A stretch of DNA of 64,000 nt, taken from assembly GCF_000716535.1 (NCBI RefSeq), contig NZ_JNWV01000037.1, positions 186,001-250,000 on the forward strand. The letters are read 5' to 3'. The notes beneath the pieces were generated by a model. It saw only the letters and a program-made list of their open reading frames with translations, was not told the origin of the DNA and did not search any database. Of the stretch, positions 35,596 to 44,057 are shown one piece after another. The DNA comes from Streptomyces flaveolus (lineage in GTDB: Bacteria > Actinomycetota > Actinomycetes > Streptomycetales > Streptomycetaceae). Numbering within the stretch: the stretch's first letter is position 1; every line of letters starts with the position of its first letter. A program made the position numbers and the translations under genes.

Positions 35596-36681
35596 GTGCA
35601 AGCTTTCCCACACAGCACCACAGCGACGCAGACGGCGGTCGTAGTCCCACCCTCACTGGCACTCCCGGTGATCGAGTCCGCCTTTCCCCGGCAACTGCAT
35701 CCGTATTGGCCGAGACTCCAGGAGAAGACCCGGCTCTGGCTCCTGGAAAAGCGGCTCATGCCGCCGGTCAAGGTCCGGGAATATGCCGATGGCCTGTGCT
35801 ACACCGACCTCATGGCGGGCTACTACACCGGCGCCCCCGGCGAGGTCCTGCAGGCCATAGCCGACTACAGCGCCTGGTTCTTCGTCTGGGACGACCGCCA
35901 CGACCGTGACATCGTGCACGGCCGGGCGGGCGACTGGCGGCGGCTGCGGCACCGGCTGCACGCGGCTCTGGACGCACCCAGGCACCATCTGCACCACCCC
36001 GACCCGCTGGTGGCAGGCTTCGCGGACAGCGTGCTGCGGCTGTACGGCTTCCTGTCGCCCACCTGGAACCAGCGGTTCGCCCGGCACTTCCACGCGGTCA
36101 TCGAGGCCTACGACCGTGAATTCCGCAACCGCACCGAGGGATACATACCCGGCGTCGAGGAATACCTCGCCCTGCGCCGGCTCACCTTCGCGCACTGGAT
36201 ATGGACCGACCTCCTCGAACTCAGTGCCGGATATGAACTCCCCGACGAGGTGCGGAAGAATCCGGCGTACCGCCGGGCGGCCCTTCTCAGTCAGGAATTC
36301 GCCGCCTGGTACAACGACCTCTGCTCACTGCCGAAGGAAATAGCGGGCGACGAGGTGCACAATCTCGGAATCAGCCTCATCACCCATGCGGGGCTGACGC
36401 TCGAAGAAGCGGTGGACGACGTCCGGCGGCGCGTCGTGGAATGCATCAGCGAATTCCTCGAAGCGGAGCAGGACGCCCTGAGGTTCGCCCGCGAGATCGA
36501 CGACGGAACGGTCCACGGAAAAGAGTTGAGCACCGCCGTGCAGGCCTGCGTCGGCAATATGCGCAACTGGTTCAGCTCCGTCTACTGGTTCCACCACGAG
36601 TCCGGCCGGTACATGGTCGACAGCTGGGACGACCGCTCCACGCCCCCGTACGTCACGAACGAAGCGGCAGGTGAGAAATGA
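35596..36681 (+). CDS. cyc1: epi-isozizaene synthase (class I sesquiterpene cyclase)
   Basis: A 361-aa cyclase, exactly the length of the S. coelicolor enzyme, converting farnesyl diphosphate to epi-isozizaene, precursor of the antibiotic albaflavenone. The metal motifs fall at the same positions: D99-D100-R-H-D103 (VWDDRHD) and the NSE triad N240, S244, E248 (NDLCSLPKE). The C-terminal RY pair lies in [11 protein letters not shown]. The GTG at 35596 has GAGAGGGG 7 nt upstream and yields the family start. It overlaps the P450 gene by 4 nt. Codons are slightly less GC-biased than neighbours. Confidence 0.95.
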   Translation: MQAFPHSTTATQTAVVVPPSLALPVIESAFPRQLHPYWPRLQEKTRLWLLEKRLMPPVKVREYADGLCYTDLMAGYYTGAPGEVLQAIADYSAWFFVWDDRHDRDIVHGRAGDWRRLRHRLHAALDAPRHHLHHPDPLVAGFADSVLRLYGFLSPTWNQRFARHFHAVIEAYDREFRNRTEGYIPGVEEYLALRRLTFAHWIWTDLLELSAGYELPDEVRKNPAYRRAALLSQEFAAWYNDLCSLPKEIAGDEVHNLGISLITHAGLTLEEAVDDVRRRVVECISEFLEAEQDALRFAREIDDGTVHGKELSTAVQACVGNMRNWFSSVYWFHHESGRYMVDSWDDRSTPPYVTNEAAGEK

Positions 36682-38075
36682 CCGTCGAGTCCGTACAGCC
36701 CGCGAACACCGGGACCCCCGGGACGTCTGAGAACCCCGAGACCCCCGACCTGCGCGAACCGCCCCTGGCCGGGGGTGCCGTGCCCGTCCTCGGGCACGGT
36801 CTGAAACTGGTCCGCGACCCGCTCGCCTTCATGTCCGGGCTGCACGAGCACGGAGACGTCGTGCGTCTGAAGCTCGGCCCCAAGACGGTGTACGCCGTCA
36901 CCACCCCGGCCCTCACCGGAGCACTGGCCCTCAACCCCGGCTTCAAGATCGACGGCCCGCTGTGGGAGTCCCTCGAAGGCCTGCTCGGCAAGGAGGGCGT
37001 GGCCACCGCGAACGGCCCCCGGCACCGCCGGCAGCGGCGCACCATACAGCCCGCGTTCCGGCTCGACGCGATACCCGACTACGGGCCGATCATGGAGGAG
37101 GAGGCGCACGCGCTGACCGACCGCTGGAAACCCGGCGGCACCATCGACTGCACCTCCGAGTCCTTCCGGGTCGCCGTCCGCATCGCGGCCCGCTGCCTGC
37201 TGCGCGGCGACTACATGGACGAGCGCGCGGAACGGCTCAGCATCGACCTCGCCACCGTCTTCCGTGGTATGTACCGCCGGATGGTGGTCCCGCTCGGTCC
37301 GCTCTACCGGCTGCCGTTCCCGGCCAACCGCGAATTCAACCGGGCGCTGGCCGATTTGCATCTGCTGGTGGACGAGATCGTCGCCGAGCGGAGGGCATCT
37401 GGTCAAAAGCCGGACGATTTGCTGACGGCATTGCTGGAGGCGAAGGACGACAATGGCGACCCCATCGGGGAACAGGAGATCCACGACCAGGTCGTCGCCA
37501 TACTCACCCCCGGCAGCGAAACAGTGGCGTCCACGATCATGTGGCTGCTCCAGGTCCTCGCCGAACACCCGGAACACGCCGAGAAGGTACGGACCGAGGT
37601 CGAATCCGTGACCGGTGGCCGACCGGTCGGATTCGAGCACGTCCGCTCACTCACGCACACCAACAATGTCGTCGTCGAGGCCATGCGACTGCGGCCCGCC
37701 GTATGGATATTGACGCGGCGCGCGGTGACCGACACCGCGCTCGGCGGCTATCGCATTCCGGCGGGGGCGGACATCGTCTACAGCCCGTACGCCATCCAGC
37801 GTGACGCCCGCTCCTACGCCCGCCACCTCGACTTCGACCCCGACCGCTGGCTGCCCGAGCGGGCCAAGGAGGTGCCGAAGTACGCGATGAGCCCGTTCAG
37901 CGTGGGCAACCGCAAGTGCCCCAGCGACCACTTCTCCATGACCCAGCTGAGCCTGATCACCGCGGCGATCTCCGCGAAGTACCGCTTCGAGCAGGTCAGC
38001 GGGTCCGACGACACCACCCGCGTGGGCATCACGCTCCGCCCGCAGAACCTGCTGCTGCGGGCGATGCCCTGGTAG
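36678..38075 (+). CDS. cyp170A1: cytochrome P450 CYP170A1 (albaflavenone synthase)
   Basis: A 465-aa P450 that oxidises epi-isozizaene to albaflavenone through the albaflavenols. The ExxR pair is E334/R337, the heme-binding loop [14 protein letters not shown] has the thiolate Cys414, and the I-helix segment TPGSETVAS is present. The DDNGD motif at residues 257-261 corresponds to the metal site reported to give CYP170A1 a second, farnesene-synthase activity. The start overlaps the cyclase stop (ATGA). Its redox partners are not in this window. Confidence 0.95.
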   Translation: MTVESVQPANTGTPGTSENPETPDLREPPLAGGAVPVLGHGLKLVRDPLAFMSGLHEHGDVVRLKLGPKTVYAVTTPALTGALALNPGFKIDGPLWESLEGLLGKEGVATANGPRHRRQRRTIQPAFRLDAIPDYGPIMEEEAHALTDRWKPGGTIDCTSESFRVAVRIAARCLLRGDYMDERAERLSIDLATVFRGMYRRMVVPLGPLYRLPFPANREFNRALADLHLLVDEIVAERRASGQKPDDLLTALLEAKDDNGDPIGEQEIHDQVVAILTPGSETVASTIMWLLQVLAEHPEHAEKVRTEVESVTGGRPVGFEHVRSLTHTNNVVVEAMRLRPAVWILTRRAVTDTALGGYRIPAGADIVYSPYAIQRDARSYARHLDFDPDRWLPERAKEVPKYAMSPFSVGNRKCPSDHFSMTQLSLITAAISAKYRFEQVSGSDDTTRVGITLRPQNLLLRAMPW

Positions 38076-38097
38076 GCCACCTGGTACCGGCGCGCGC

Positions 38098-39060
38098 TCA
38101 GGCGGCCTCCGGGCCGCGGAACGCGCGCCGGTAGGCGTTCGGGGTCGTACCCAGCGCCCGGACGAACTGGTGCCGCAGCGCGGCGGCCGTACCGAACCCG
38201 GTGCGCCAGGCGATGGCGTCCATGGTCTCGTCCGTGCCCTCCAGCAACTCCTGTGCCAGCAGCACCCGTTGGCGAAGGATCCACCGGTACGGCGTGGTCC
38301 CGGTCTCCTGCTGGAAGCGCCGGGCGAAGGTGCGCGGCGCCATGTGGGCGCGGGCGGCGAGCTGCTCGACGGTCACCTCCTGCTCGAGGTGGGCCTCCAT
38401 CCAGGCGAGCACCTCCCCGACCGTGTCGCAGGGCGCCTTCGGCAGGGGGCGCTCGATGAACTGCGCCTGCCCGCCGTCCCGGTGCGGCGGCACCACCATC
38501 CGGCGGGCGATCTTGTTGGCCACCTCCGGCCCCTGCTCCTTGCGCACGAGGTGCAGACAGGCGTCGATCCCGGCGGCGGTGCCGGCGGAGGTGATCACCG
38601 GGTCCTCGTCCACGTACAGCACGTCCGGCTCGACCGTGAGCCGCGGATAGCGCCGGGACAGCTGATCGGCGTGGTGCCAGTGCACCGCGCACCGCCGCCC
38701 GTCCAGCAGTCCCGCCGCGGCCAGCACGAACACCCCGGAGCAGACGCTGAGCACCCGGGTGCCCCGGTCCGCGGCCCGCCGCAGCGCCGCCAGCAGCTCC
38801 TCCGGATACGCGCGCTCCGCATAGGTCTCACCCGCCGGCACGGCGATCAGGTCGGCCTCCTCCAGCCGCTCCAGGCCGTACGGCGTGGACACGGTGAACC
38901 CGCAGTGGGTGCCCAGGACGGGCCCCTCCGCCGACACCACGGCGAAGTCGTACACGGGCAGCCCGTCGTCGCTGCGGTCGATGCCGAACACCTCGCACAC
39001 GACACCCAGCTCGAAGGGATGCACCCCGTCCAGCAGCACTGCGGCCACGTTCTTCAGCAT
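38098..39060 (-). CDS. nrdS: AraC-family regulator with DJ-1/PfpI domain (NrdS)
   Basis: A 320-aa GlxA-type regulator. An N-terminal DJ-1/PfpI-like domain (residues 3-165) has the elbow Cys in VLSVCSGVFVLAAAG. Two AraC helix-turn-helix motifs occupy the C-terminal 100 residues (VTVEQLAARAHMAPRTFARRF; IAWRTGFGTAAALRHQF). Its position after nrdB on the same strand corresponds to nrdS of the S. coelicolor nrdABS operon. A 348-nt gap, containing an oppositely oriented small ORF, separates it from nrdB. No ribosome-binding site is obvious. Repeated TGGCAG/CTGCCA hexamers lie just upstream. Confidence 0.85.
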   Translation of the reverse strand: MLKNVAAVLLDGVHPFELGVVCEVFGIDRSDDGLPVYDFAVVSAEGPVLGTHCGFTVSTPYGLERLEEADLIAVPAGETYAERAYPEELLAALRRAADRGTRVLSVCSGVFVLAAAGLLDGRRCAVHWHHADQLSRRYPRLTVEPDVLYVDEDPVITSAGTAAGIDACLHLVRKEQGPEVANKIARRMVVPPHRDGGQAQFIERPLPKAPCDTVGEVLAWMEAHLEQEVTVEQLAARAHMAPRTFARRFQQETGTTPYRWILRQRVLLAQELLEGTDETMDAIAWRTGFGTAAALRHQFVRALGTTPNAYRRAFRGPEAA

Positions 39061-39061
39061 G

Positions 39062-39117
39062 CTGCCAGTGTGCCTCGGCAGTGGCAGTAATTCGAGGCTC
39101 TACGGCAGTCCTGCCAC
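39062..39117. promoter_or_regulatory. inverted-repeat cluster upstream of nrdS
   Basis: Three copies of one hexamer lie in 56 nt: CTGCCA at 39062, TGGCAG at 39082 and CTGCCA at 39111. The second and third form a 7-bp inverted repeat (GTGGCAG at 39081-39087, CTGCCAC at 39111-39117). The location between two divergent genes suggests an operator, perhaps for NrdS itself. Confidence 0.45.
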
Positions 39118-39153
39118 TCCCGGTAAGGGGTGTACGGCGCGACAGTGGTGTCC

Positions 39154-39369
39154 ATGAACGGAAACCAGATCGAAGGCCTGATCGGAATGCTCGCCACCCT
39201 CGGGATCCTGGTCCTCCTGGTCCTCCCGTCCGTGCTCGGCATCGTGCGCGACCGGCGCATCGACCGCCAGCTCGGCGCGGCCGGGCGGCGCGGGACGCCC
39301 GGGCCCGCCGAGCCGGCGGAAGAGCCCGAGCCCCGCAGGAGGCGCCACGGCGCGGCCCGCCCCGCCTGA
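39154..39369 (+). CDS. small membrane protein
   Basis: A 71-aa ORF with one hydrophobic helix (LIGMLATLGILVLLVLPSVL, residues 8-27), then a basic/acidic segment IVRDRRIDRQLG and a Pro/Glu/Arg-rich tail. This small single-span design recurs in Streptomyces. It runs opposite to the nrd genes, in the gap between nrdB and nrdS. There is no clear ribosome-binding site before ATG 39154; a GTG at 39130 would add eight residues. If nrdABS is one transcript this gene lies antisense to it. Moderate confidence. Confidence 0.55.
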   Translation: MNGNQIEGLIGMLATLGILVLLVLPSVLGIVRDRRIDRQLGAAGRRGTPGPAEPAEEPEPRRRRHGAARPA

Positions 39370-39408
39370 CAGCAACCACGTACGACGCCGGAAGGCCCGC
39401 CCCGAAGG

Positions 39409-40422
39409 TCAGAAGTCCTCGTCGAAGTCGACGGTGCCTTCGACCGCGACCTGGTAGGCCGAGGGGCGGCGTTCGAAGAAGTTGGTCAGCTCCTGGACGC
39501 CCTGCAGCTCCATGAAGGAGAAGGGGTTCTCCGAGCCGTACACCGGGGCGAAGCCGAGGCGGGTGAGGCGCTGGTCGGCGGCACACTCCAGGTACTGGCG
39601 CATGGAGTCGGTGTTCATGCCGGGCAGGCCGTCGCCGCACAGGTCGCGCGCGAACTGCAGCTCGGCCTCCACGGCCTCCCTGAGCATGTCGGTGACCTGC
39701 TGACCGAGCTCCTCGTCGAAGAGGTCCGGCTCCTCCTTGCGGACGGTGTCGACCACGTCGAAGGCGAAGCTCATGTGCATGGTCTCGTCGCGGAACACCC
39801 AGTTGGTGCCGGTGGCGAGACCGTGCAGCAGGCCCCGGCTGCGGAACCAGTAGACGTAGGCGAAGGCGCCGTAGAAGAAGAGTCCTTCGATGCAGGCGGC
39901 GAAGCAGATCAGGTTGAGCAGGAAGCGGCGCCGGTCGGCCCTGGACTCCAGGCGCTCCAGCTTCTCGACCTCGTTGATCCACTTGAAGCAGAACTCGGCC
40001 TTCTCGCGGATGGAGGGGATGTTCTCCACGGCGGCGAAGGCGGCGGCGCGGTCGTCCGGGTCGGGCAGGTAGGTGTCCAGCAGCGTCAGATAGAACTGGA
40101 CGTGCACGGCCTCCTCGAAGAGCTGGCGTGACAGGTACAGGCGCGCTTCGGGGGAGTTGATGTGCTTGTACAGCGTCAGCACGAGGTTGTTCGCGACGAT
40201 CGAGTCGCCCGTCGCGAAGAACGCCACCAGGCGGCCGATGAGGTGCTGTTCTTCCGGTGTCAGCTTCGCGAGGTCGGCGACGTCGGAGTGGAGGTCGACC
40301 TCTTCGACGGTCCAGGTGTTCTTGATGGCGTCCCGGTAGCGCTCGTAGAAGTCGGGGTAGCGCATGGGGCGCAGGGTCAACTCGAAGCCCGGGTCGAGGA
40401 GGTTCTGGTTTCGGGTGGTCAT
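39409..40422 (-). CDS. nrdB: class Ia ribonucleotide reductase, small subunit NrdB
   Basis: A 337-aa di-iron R2 subunit that holds the radical needed to reduce ribonucleotides. The iron ligands are visible as FEEAVHVQFY (E..H) and FRDETMHMSF (E..H), with ATGDSIVANN upstream. The C-terminal acidic tail (FDEDF) is the part that docks into NrdA. Its ATG shares one base with the nrdA stop (TAATG), so the two are tightly coupled for balanced synthesis. It is controlled through the riboswitch leader of nrdA. Confidence 0.96.
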   Translation of the reverse strand: MTTRNQNLLDPGFELTLRPMRYPDFYERYRDAIKNTWTVEEVDLHSDVADLAKLTPEEQHLIGRLVAFFATGDSIVANNLVLTLYKHINSPEARLYLSRQLFEEAVHVQFYLTLLDTYLPDPDDRAAAFAAVENIPSIREKAEFCFKWINEVEKLERLESRADRRRFLLNLICFAACIEGLFFYGAFAYVYWFRSRGLLHGLATGTNWVFRDETMHMSFAFDVVDTVRKEEPDLFDEELGQQVTDMLREAVEAELQFARDLCGDGLPGMNTDSMRQYLECAADQRLTRLGFAPVYGSENPFSFMELQGVQELTNFFERRPSAYQVAVEGTVDFDEDF

Positions 40423-42779
40423 TACTGGCAGGCCTCGCAGGACTCGGGGTTTTCCAGGGAGCAGGCGATCGCGTCGGGATCGGTGACCTGCTGGACGGGG
40501 ACGGTGGCCTGCGCCTGGGCGGCGCGGGCGATGCGCGTCGCGGGGCGCGAGCGCAGGTAGTACGTCGTCTTCAGCCCGGACTTCCAGGCGTAGGCGTACA
40601 TCGAGGAGAGCTTGCCGATGGTGGGCGTCTCCAGGAAGAGGTTGAGGGACTGCGCCTGGTCGAGGAACGGGGTGCGCGCCGCCGCCATGTCGATCAGACC
40701 GCGCTGCGGGATCTCCCACGCCGTGCGGTACAGGGCGCGGACGTCCTCGGGGATCCAGGCGAAGTCCTGCACCGAGCCGCTCGACTCGCGCAGCGCCTCA
40801 CGGGTGCGGGCGTCCCACACGCCGAGCTTCTTCAGGTCGGCGACCAGGTAGGAGTTCACCTGGAGGAACTCGCCGGACAGCGTCTCGCGCTTGAACAGGT
40901 TGGACACCTGCGGCTCGATGCACTCGTACACGCCCGCGATGGAGGCGATGGTGGCGGTCGGCGCGATGGCCAGCAGCAGGCTGTTGCGCATGCCGGTCTC
41001 GGCGATCCGGGCGCGCAGTGCCGCCCAGCGCTCCGGCCACGTCAGCTCCACGTCGTAGTGGTCGGGGTGCAGCACACCCCGGGCGGTGCGGGTCTTCTCC
41101 CAGGCCGGCAGCGGGCCGTTGCGTTCGGCGAGGTCGGCGGACGCCTCGTACGCGGCGAGCATGATCCGCTCGGCGATCCGGGTGGAGAGGGTCTTCGCCT
41201 CGGGGGAGTCGAAGGGCAGGCGCAGCTTGAAGAAGACGTCCTGAAGGCCCATGGCGCCGAGGCCGACCGGGCGCCACCTGGCGTTGGACCGGCCCGCCTG
41301 CTCGGTCGGGTAGAAGTTGATGTCGACGACCCGGTCCAGGAAGGTGACGGCCGTGCGGACCGTCTCGTCCAGCCGCTCCCAGTCGATGTTCCCGCCCTGC
41401 ACGAAGGCGCCGAGGTTGACGGACCCCAGGTTGCAGACGGCCGTCTCGCCGTCGTTGGTGACCTCCAGGATCTCGGTGCAGAGGTTGGAGGAGTGGATGA
41501 CGTTGCCGGGTTCGGCGGTCTGGTTGGCGGTGCGGTTGGCGGCGTCCTTGAAGGTCATCCAGCCGTTGCCGGTCTGGGCGAGGGTGCGCATCATCCGGCC
41601 GTACAGGTCGCGGGCCGGGATGGTCTTCTTCGCCAGGCCCGCGGCCTCGGCCTCGCGGTAGGCGGCGTCGAACTCCTCGCCCCACAGGTCGACCAGCTCG
41701 GGCACGTCGGCGGGGGAGAACAGCGACCACTGCTCGTCGGCGTTGACCCGGCGCATGAACTCGTCCGGGATCCAGTGCGCGAGGTTGAGGTTGTGGGTGC
41801 GGCGGGCGTCCTCGCCGGTGTTGTCCCGCAGCTCCAGGAACTCCTCGATGTCGGAGTGCCAGGTCTCCAGGTAGACCGCCGCCGCGCCCTTGCGCCGGCC
41901 GCCCTGGTTCACCGCCGCCACCGAGGCGTCCAGCGTCTTCAGGAACGGCACGATCCCGTTGGAGTGCCCGTTCGTGCCCCGGATCAGCGAACCGCGCGAG
42001 CGGATGCGGGAGTAGGACAGGCCGATGCCGCCGGCGTGCTTCGACAGCCGGGCCACCTGGTGGTAGCGGTCGTAGATGGAGTCCAGCTCGTCCAGCGGAG
42101 AGTCCAGCAGGTAGCAGGACGACATCTGGGGGTGTCGCGTACCGGAGTTGAAGAGCGTGGGCGAGGACGGCAGGTAGTCCAGGCGGCTCATCAGCCGGTA
42201 CAGCGCCGCGACTTCGTCCACGGAGCGGGTCGTGTCGTCCTCCGCCAGGCCGCTCGCCACGCGCAGCAGGAAGTGCTGGGGCGTCTCCACGACCTTGCGG
42301 GTGACCGGGTGGCGCAGCAGGTAGCGGCTGTGCAGGGTGCGCAGACCGAAGTAGCCGAACCGGTCGTCGGCCGTGGGGTCGACCAGCGCGTCGAGGCGCT
42401 CGGCGTGCAGCCGCACGAACTCGGCGGTTCGGTCGGCGATCAGGCCCTCGCGCCGGCCGACCGCGATGGACTCGGTGAAGGACGTCACGCCCTGGGAGGC
42501 GGCCTCGTCGCGGATCGCGAGGGTCAGCAGCCGGGCGGCCAGCTTCGAGTAGGCGGGGTCCTCGGAGATGAGCCCGGCGGCGGCCTCCGTGGCCAGCTCC
42601 CGCAGCTCCGCTTCGTCGGCCCGCGCGGACCGGCCGCGCAGCGCGGCGGCGGCGACCCGGCCCGGGTCGGCGTCGGGCAGGTCGGCGGTCAGCTCGGTCA
42701 GGGTCCGCAGCAGCGCGGCACCGGGACCGTCGGTCTCCAGCTCGCTGACTGAAGCCGGGTCGGCTGGCGCGATGGTCAC
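40422..42779 (-). CDS. nrdA: class Ia ribonucleotide reductase, large subunit NrdA
   Basis: A 785-aa R1 catalytic subunit. It has the active-site region SSNLCTEILEV and CNLGSVNLGAFV, the specificity region around SKHAGGIGLSYSRIR, the tyrosine pair in KTTYYLRSR, and a C-terminal redox pair CEAC two residues from the end. I do not recognise a canonical ATP-cone at the N-terminus. The GTG at 42779 has GAGGGAGA about 8 nt upstream. In S. coelicolor this operon is switched off by adenosylcobalamin so that the B12-dependent class II enzyme is used; the same leader is present here. Confidence 0.95.
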   Translation of the reverse strand: MTIAPADPASVSELETDGPGAALLRTLTELTADLPDADPGRVAAAALRGRSARADEAELRELATEAAAGLISEDPAYSKLAARLLTLAIRDEAASQGVTSFTESIAVGRREGLIADRTAEFVRLHAERLDALVDPTADDRFGYFGLRTLHSRYLLRHPVTRKVVETPQHFLLRVASGLAEDDTTRSVDEVAALYRLMSRLDYLPSSPTLFNSGTRHPQMSSCYLLDSPLDELDSIYDRYHQVARLSKHAGGIGLSYSRIRSRGSLIRGTNGHSNGIVPFLKTLDASVAAVNQGGRRKGAAAVYLETWHSDIEEFLELRDNTGEDARRTHNLNLAHWIPDEFMRRVNADEQWSLFSPADVPELVDLWGEEFDAAYREAEAAGLAKKTIPARDLYGRMMRTLAQTGNGWMTFKDAANRTANQTAEPGNVIHSSNLCTEILEVTNDGETAVCNLGSVNLGAFVQGGNIDWERLDETVRTAVTFLDRVVDINFYPTEQAGRSNARWRPVGLGAMGLQDVFFKLRLPFDSPEAKTLSTRIAERIMLAAYEASADLAERNGPLPAWEKTRTARGVLHPDHYDVELTWPERWAALRARIAETGMRNSLLLAIAPTATIASIAGVYECIEPQVSNLFKRETLSGEFLQVNSYLVADLKKLGVWDARTREALRESSGSVQDFAWIPEDVRALYRTAWEIPQRGLIDMAAARTPFLDQAQSLNLFLETPTIGKLSSMYAYAWKSGLKTTYYLRSRPATRIARAAQAQATVPVQQVTDPDAIACSLENPESCEACQ

Positions 42780-42904
42780 GTGGGGCTCTCCCTCGCTCGG
42801 CACGGGGCCTGGCGGGGGGCGGGGGCAGTCACGAGCGCGCACGGCGTCGCGTCCACCGGCCCACTCCACGAGGCCCGGACGTCAGAACCACCCGGGCCTG
42901 GACG

Positions 42905-43035
42905 GCCGGGTGCGCCGCCGGCAGGTCTTCGGACTCGACAGGCGTGCGGAGGCACGCGAGTACACCGTTGCGGGACAGTTCCGGATTCGCACCGGATTCC
43001 CCTGCGACGACAGCGAGGACGAGCATACATCTAGT
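42905..43035 (-). ncRNA. adenosylcobalamin riboswitch in the nrdAB leader
   Basis: On the minus strand the leader contains the conserved cobalamin-aptamer elements in order: GGGAATCCGGTGCGAATCCGG, CTGTCCCGCAACGGT, and the B12 box with GACCTGCC (about 42917-42932). Downstream, an 8-bp stem AGGCCCGG/CCGGGCCT (42871-42899) may be the expression platform. This matches the known B12 control of nrdABS in S. coelicolor. Exact ends are approximate. Confidence 0.93.
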
Positions 43036-43069
43036 GCCGGGCTGCCATGTCACCCCCAGATGTAGTGCT
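43023..43069 (-). promoter_or_regulatory. candidate pair of NrdR boxes at the nrdA promoter
   Basis: Two related, oppositely faced 16-nt motifs with cores CATACATCTAGTG (43024-43036) and CAGATGTAGTG (43057-43067) lie about three helical turns apart, centre to centre. This is the layout of NrdR boxes, by which the zinc-finger/ATP-cone repressor NrdR controls reductase genes. They sit immediately upstream of the riboswitch. Confidence 0.6.
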
Positions 43070-43078
43070 GATCCGGTC

Positions 43079-43585
43079 TCAGAGGGTCAACTCGTACGCC
43101 AGGAGCGTGAGGTCGTCGCGGCCCGGCAGGGGGTTCCAGTCCCGCTCGGGGGCACGGACGAGACCGATGCGGGTGTAGATGCGGTGGGCGGTGTGCATGG
43201 TCCGCTGGGTGGAGAGGACCACGCGCACGCACCCCTCGGTGGCCCGCGCGCGCTCGATGCAGGCCCGCACCAGCGCCTCGCCGACTCCTTGGCCCCGGGC
43301 CGCCGGGGCGACCGCGAGCATCCGGATCTCGGCCTCTCCCGGGCCCGCGATGTCGGTCATGGGGCCGCCGGAGCGGACGAAGGTGACCCCGCCGAGGAGG
43401 ACGCCGTCACGGACGGCCACGAGGACGTCCGCGGCGGCGGCCCGCTTGGCCACGTCCCTCAGCTCGCCGAGGTACCAGCCGCTCTCGTCGAAGGCGAGGA
43501 GGCCGTCGCCGAGGTAGGCCTCGGCGGTGATCTCGCCCAGGGCGTCGTACTCGTCGGGAGCGGCCCGCCGGATCACGAAGTCCAT
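43079..43585 (-). CDS. GNAT-family N-acetyltransferase
   Basis: A 168-aa GNAT protein. The acetyl-CoA-binding motif A is IRMLAVAPAARGQGVGEAL (R/Q-x-x-G-x-G as RGQGVG), and the VVLSTQRTMHTAHRIYTRIG helix is the usual motif B. The substrate is unknown. ATG 43585 has no strong ribosome-binding site. Its 3' end is 10 nt from the putative NrdR boxes, so its transcript runs straight into the nrd promoter on the same strand. Confidence 0.87.
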   Translation of the reverse strand: MDFVIRRAAPDEYDALGEITAEAYLGDGLLAFDESGWYLGELRDVAKRAAAADVLVAVRDGVLLGGVTFVRSGGPMTDIAGPGEAEIRMLAVAPAARGQGVGEALVRACIERARATEGCVRVVLSTQRTMHTAHRIYTRIGLVRAPERDWNPLPGRDDLTLLAYELTL

Positions 43586-44057
43586 GACACCGAGTCTGCC
43601 GCAGGGGCACGGCGAGGGTGCCTGGGAATCCGTGGGGGCGCTTGCCGGGTTGCGGGGCGGACTGCCGGTGTCTTCGCCGGTCTCGGAAGGAGCCCGCGCC
43701 ATGACGGCGTGGCGCCGGGTCCGACCGAACTTCAAGCGCATGGCCAGGCAACGGTGCGCCGAGGAAGCGCCGCGCGGCATCCTGCCACGCACCAAGAACG
43801 ACCGGGTCCGGCCGTGACTGCTCGCGGACGACAAGGTGGTCGTCATCGCCGACGGGCCGGAAGAGGCGGTCCTGGACGAGCGCCTCCAGGAGGGCAGGGC
43901 CCGGCACCGCCGCCCCGTCCGCGTCGGGCAGCGCCCGTACCCGCCCCGGGGCAGTGTTCCCCGGGGCGGGATCCGCGAGCCCTTCTGCCGCCGGCAGCAG
44001 GTCCGGGCGGCGACGGCCGGGCGCACGCGTGAACGGGGCGCCCGGCCGGGACGTGGG
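43586..44057. other. 472-bp stretch without an intact gene
   Basis: Apart from the interrupted small ORF at 43701, this region is GC-rich and shows no convincing coding frame, RNA gene or promoter. From about 43940 to 44050 it contains G/C repeats such as CCCCGGGGC arms that could form a weak hairpin before the mctP remnant. Confidence 0.4.
43701..43970 (+). pseudogene. small ORF interrupted by an in-frame TGA
   Basis: A good ribosome-binding site, GGAAGGAG (43685-43692), precedes ATG 43701. The frame reads MTAWRRVRPNFKRMARQR and continues to DRVRP, then TGA at 43815-43817. The same frame continues with a protein-like sequence, LLADDKVVVIADGPEEAVLD, for about 40 more codons. A single TGG-to-TGA change would explain this, giving one protein of roughly 85-90 aa. 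Alternatively the 38-aa product is complete. No family is recognised. The 3' limit is approximate. Confidence 0.45.
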
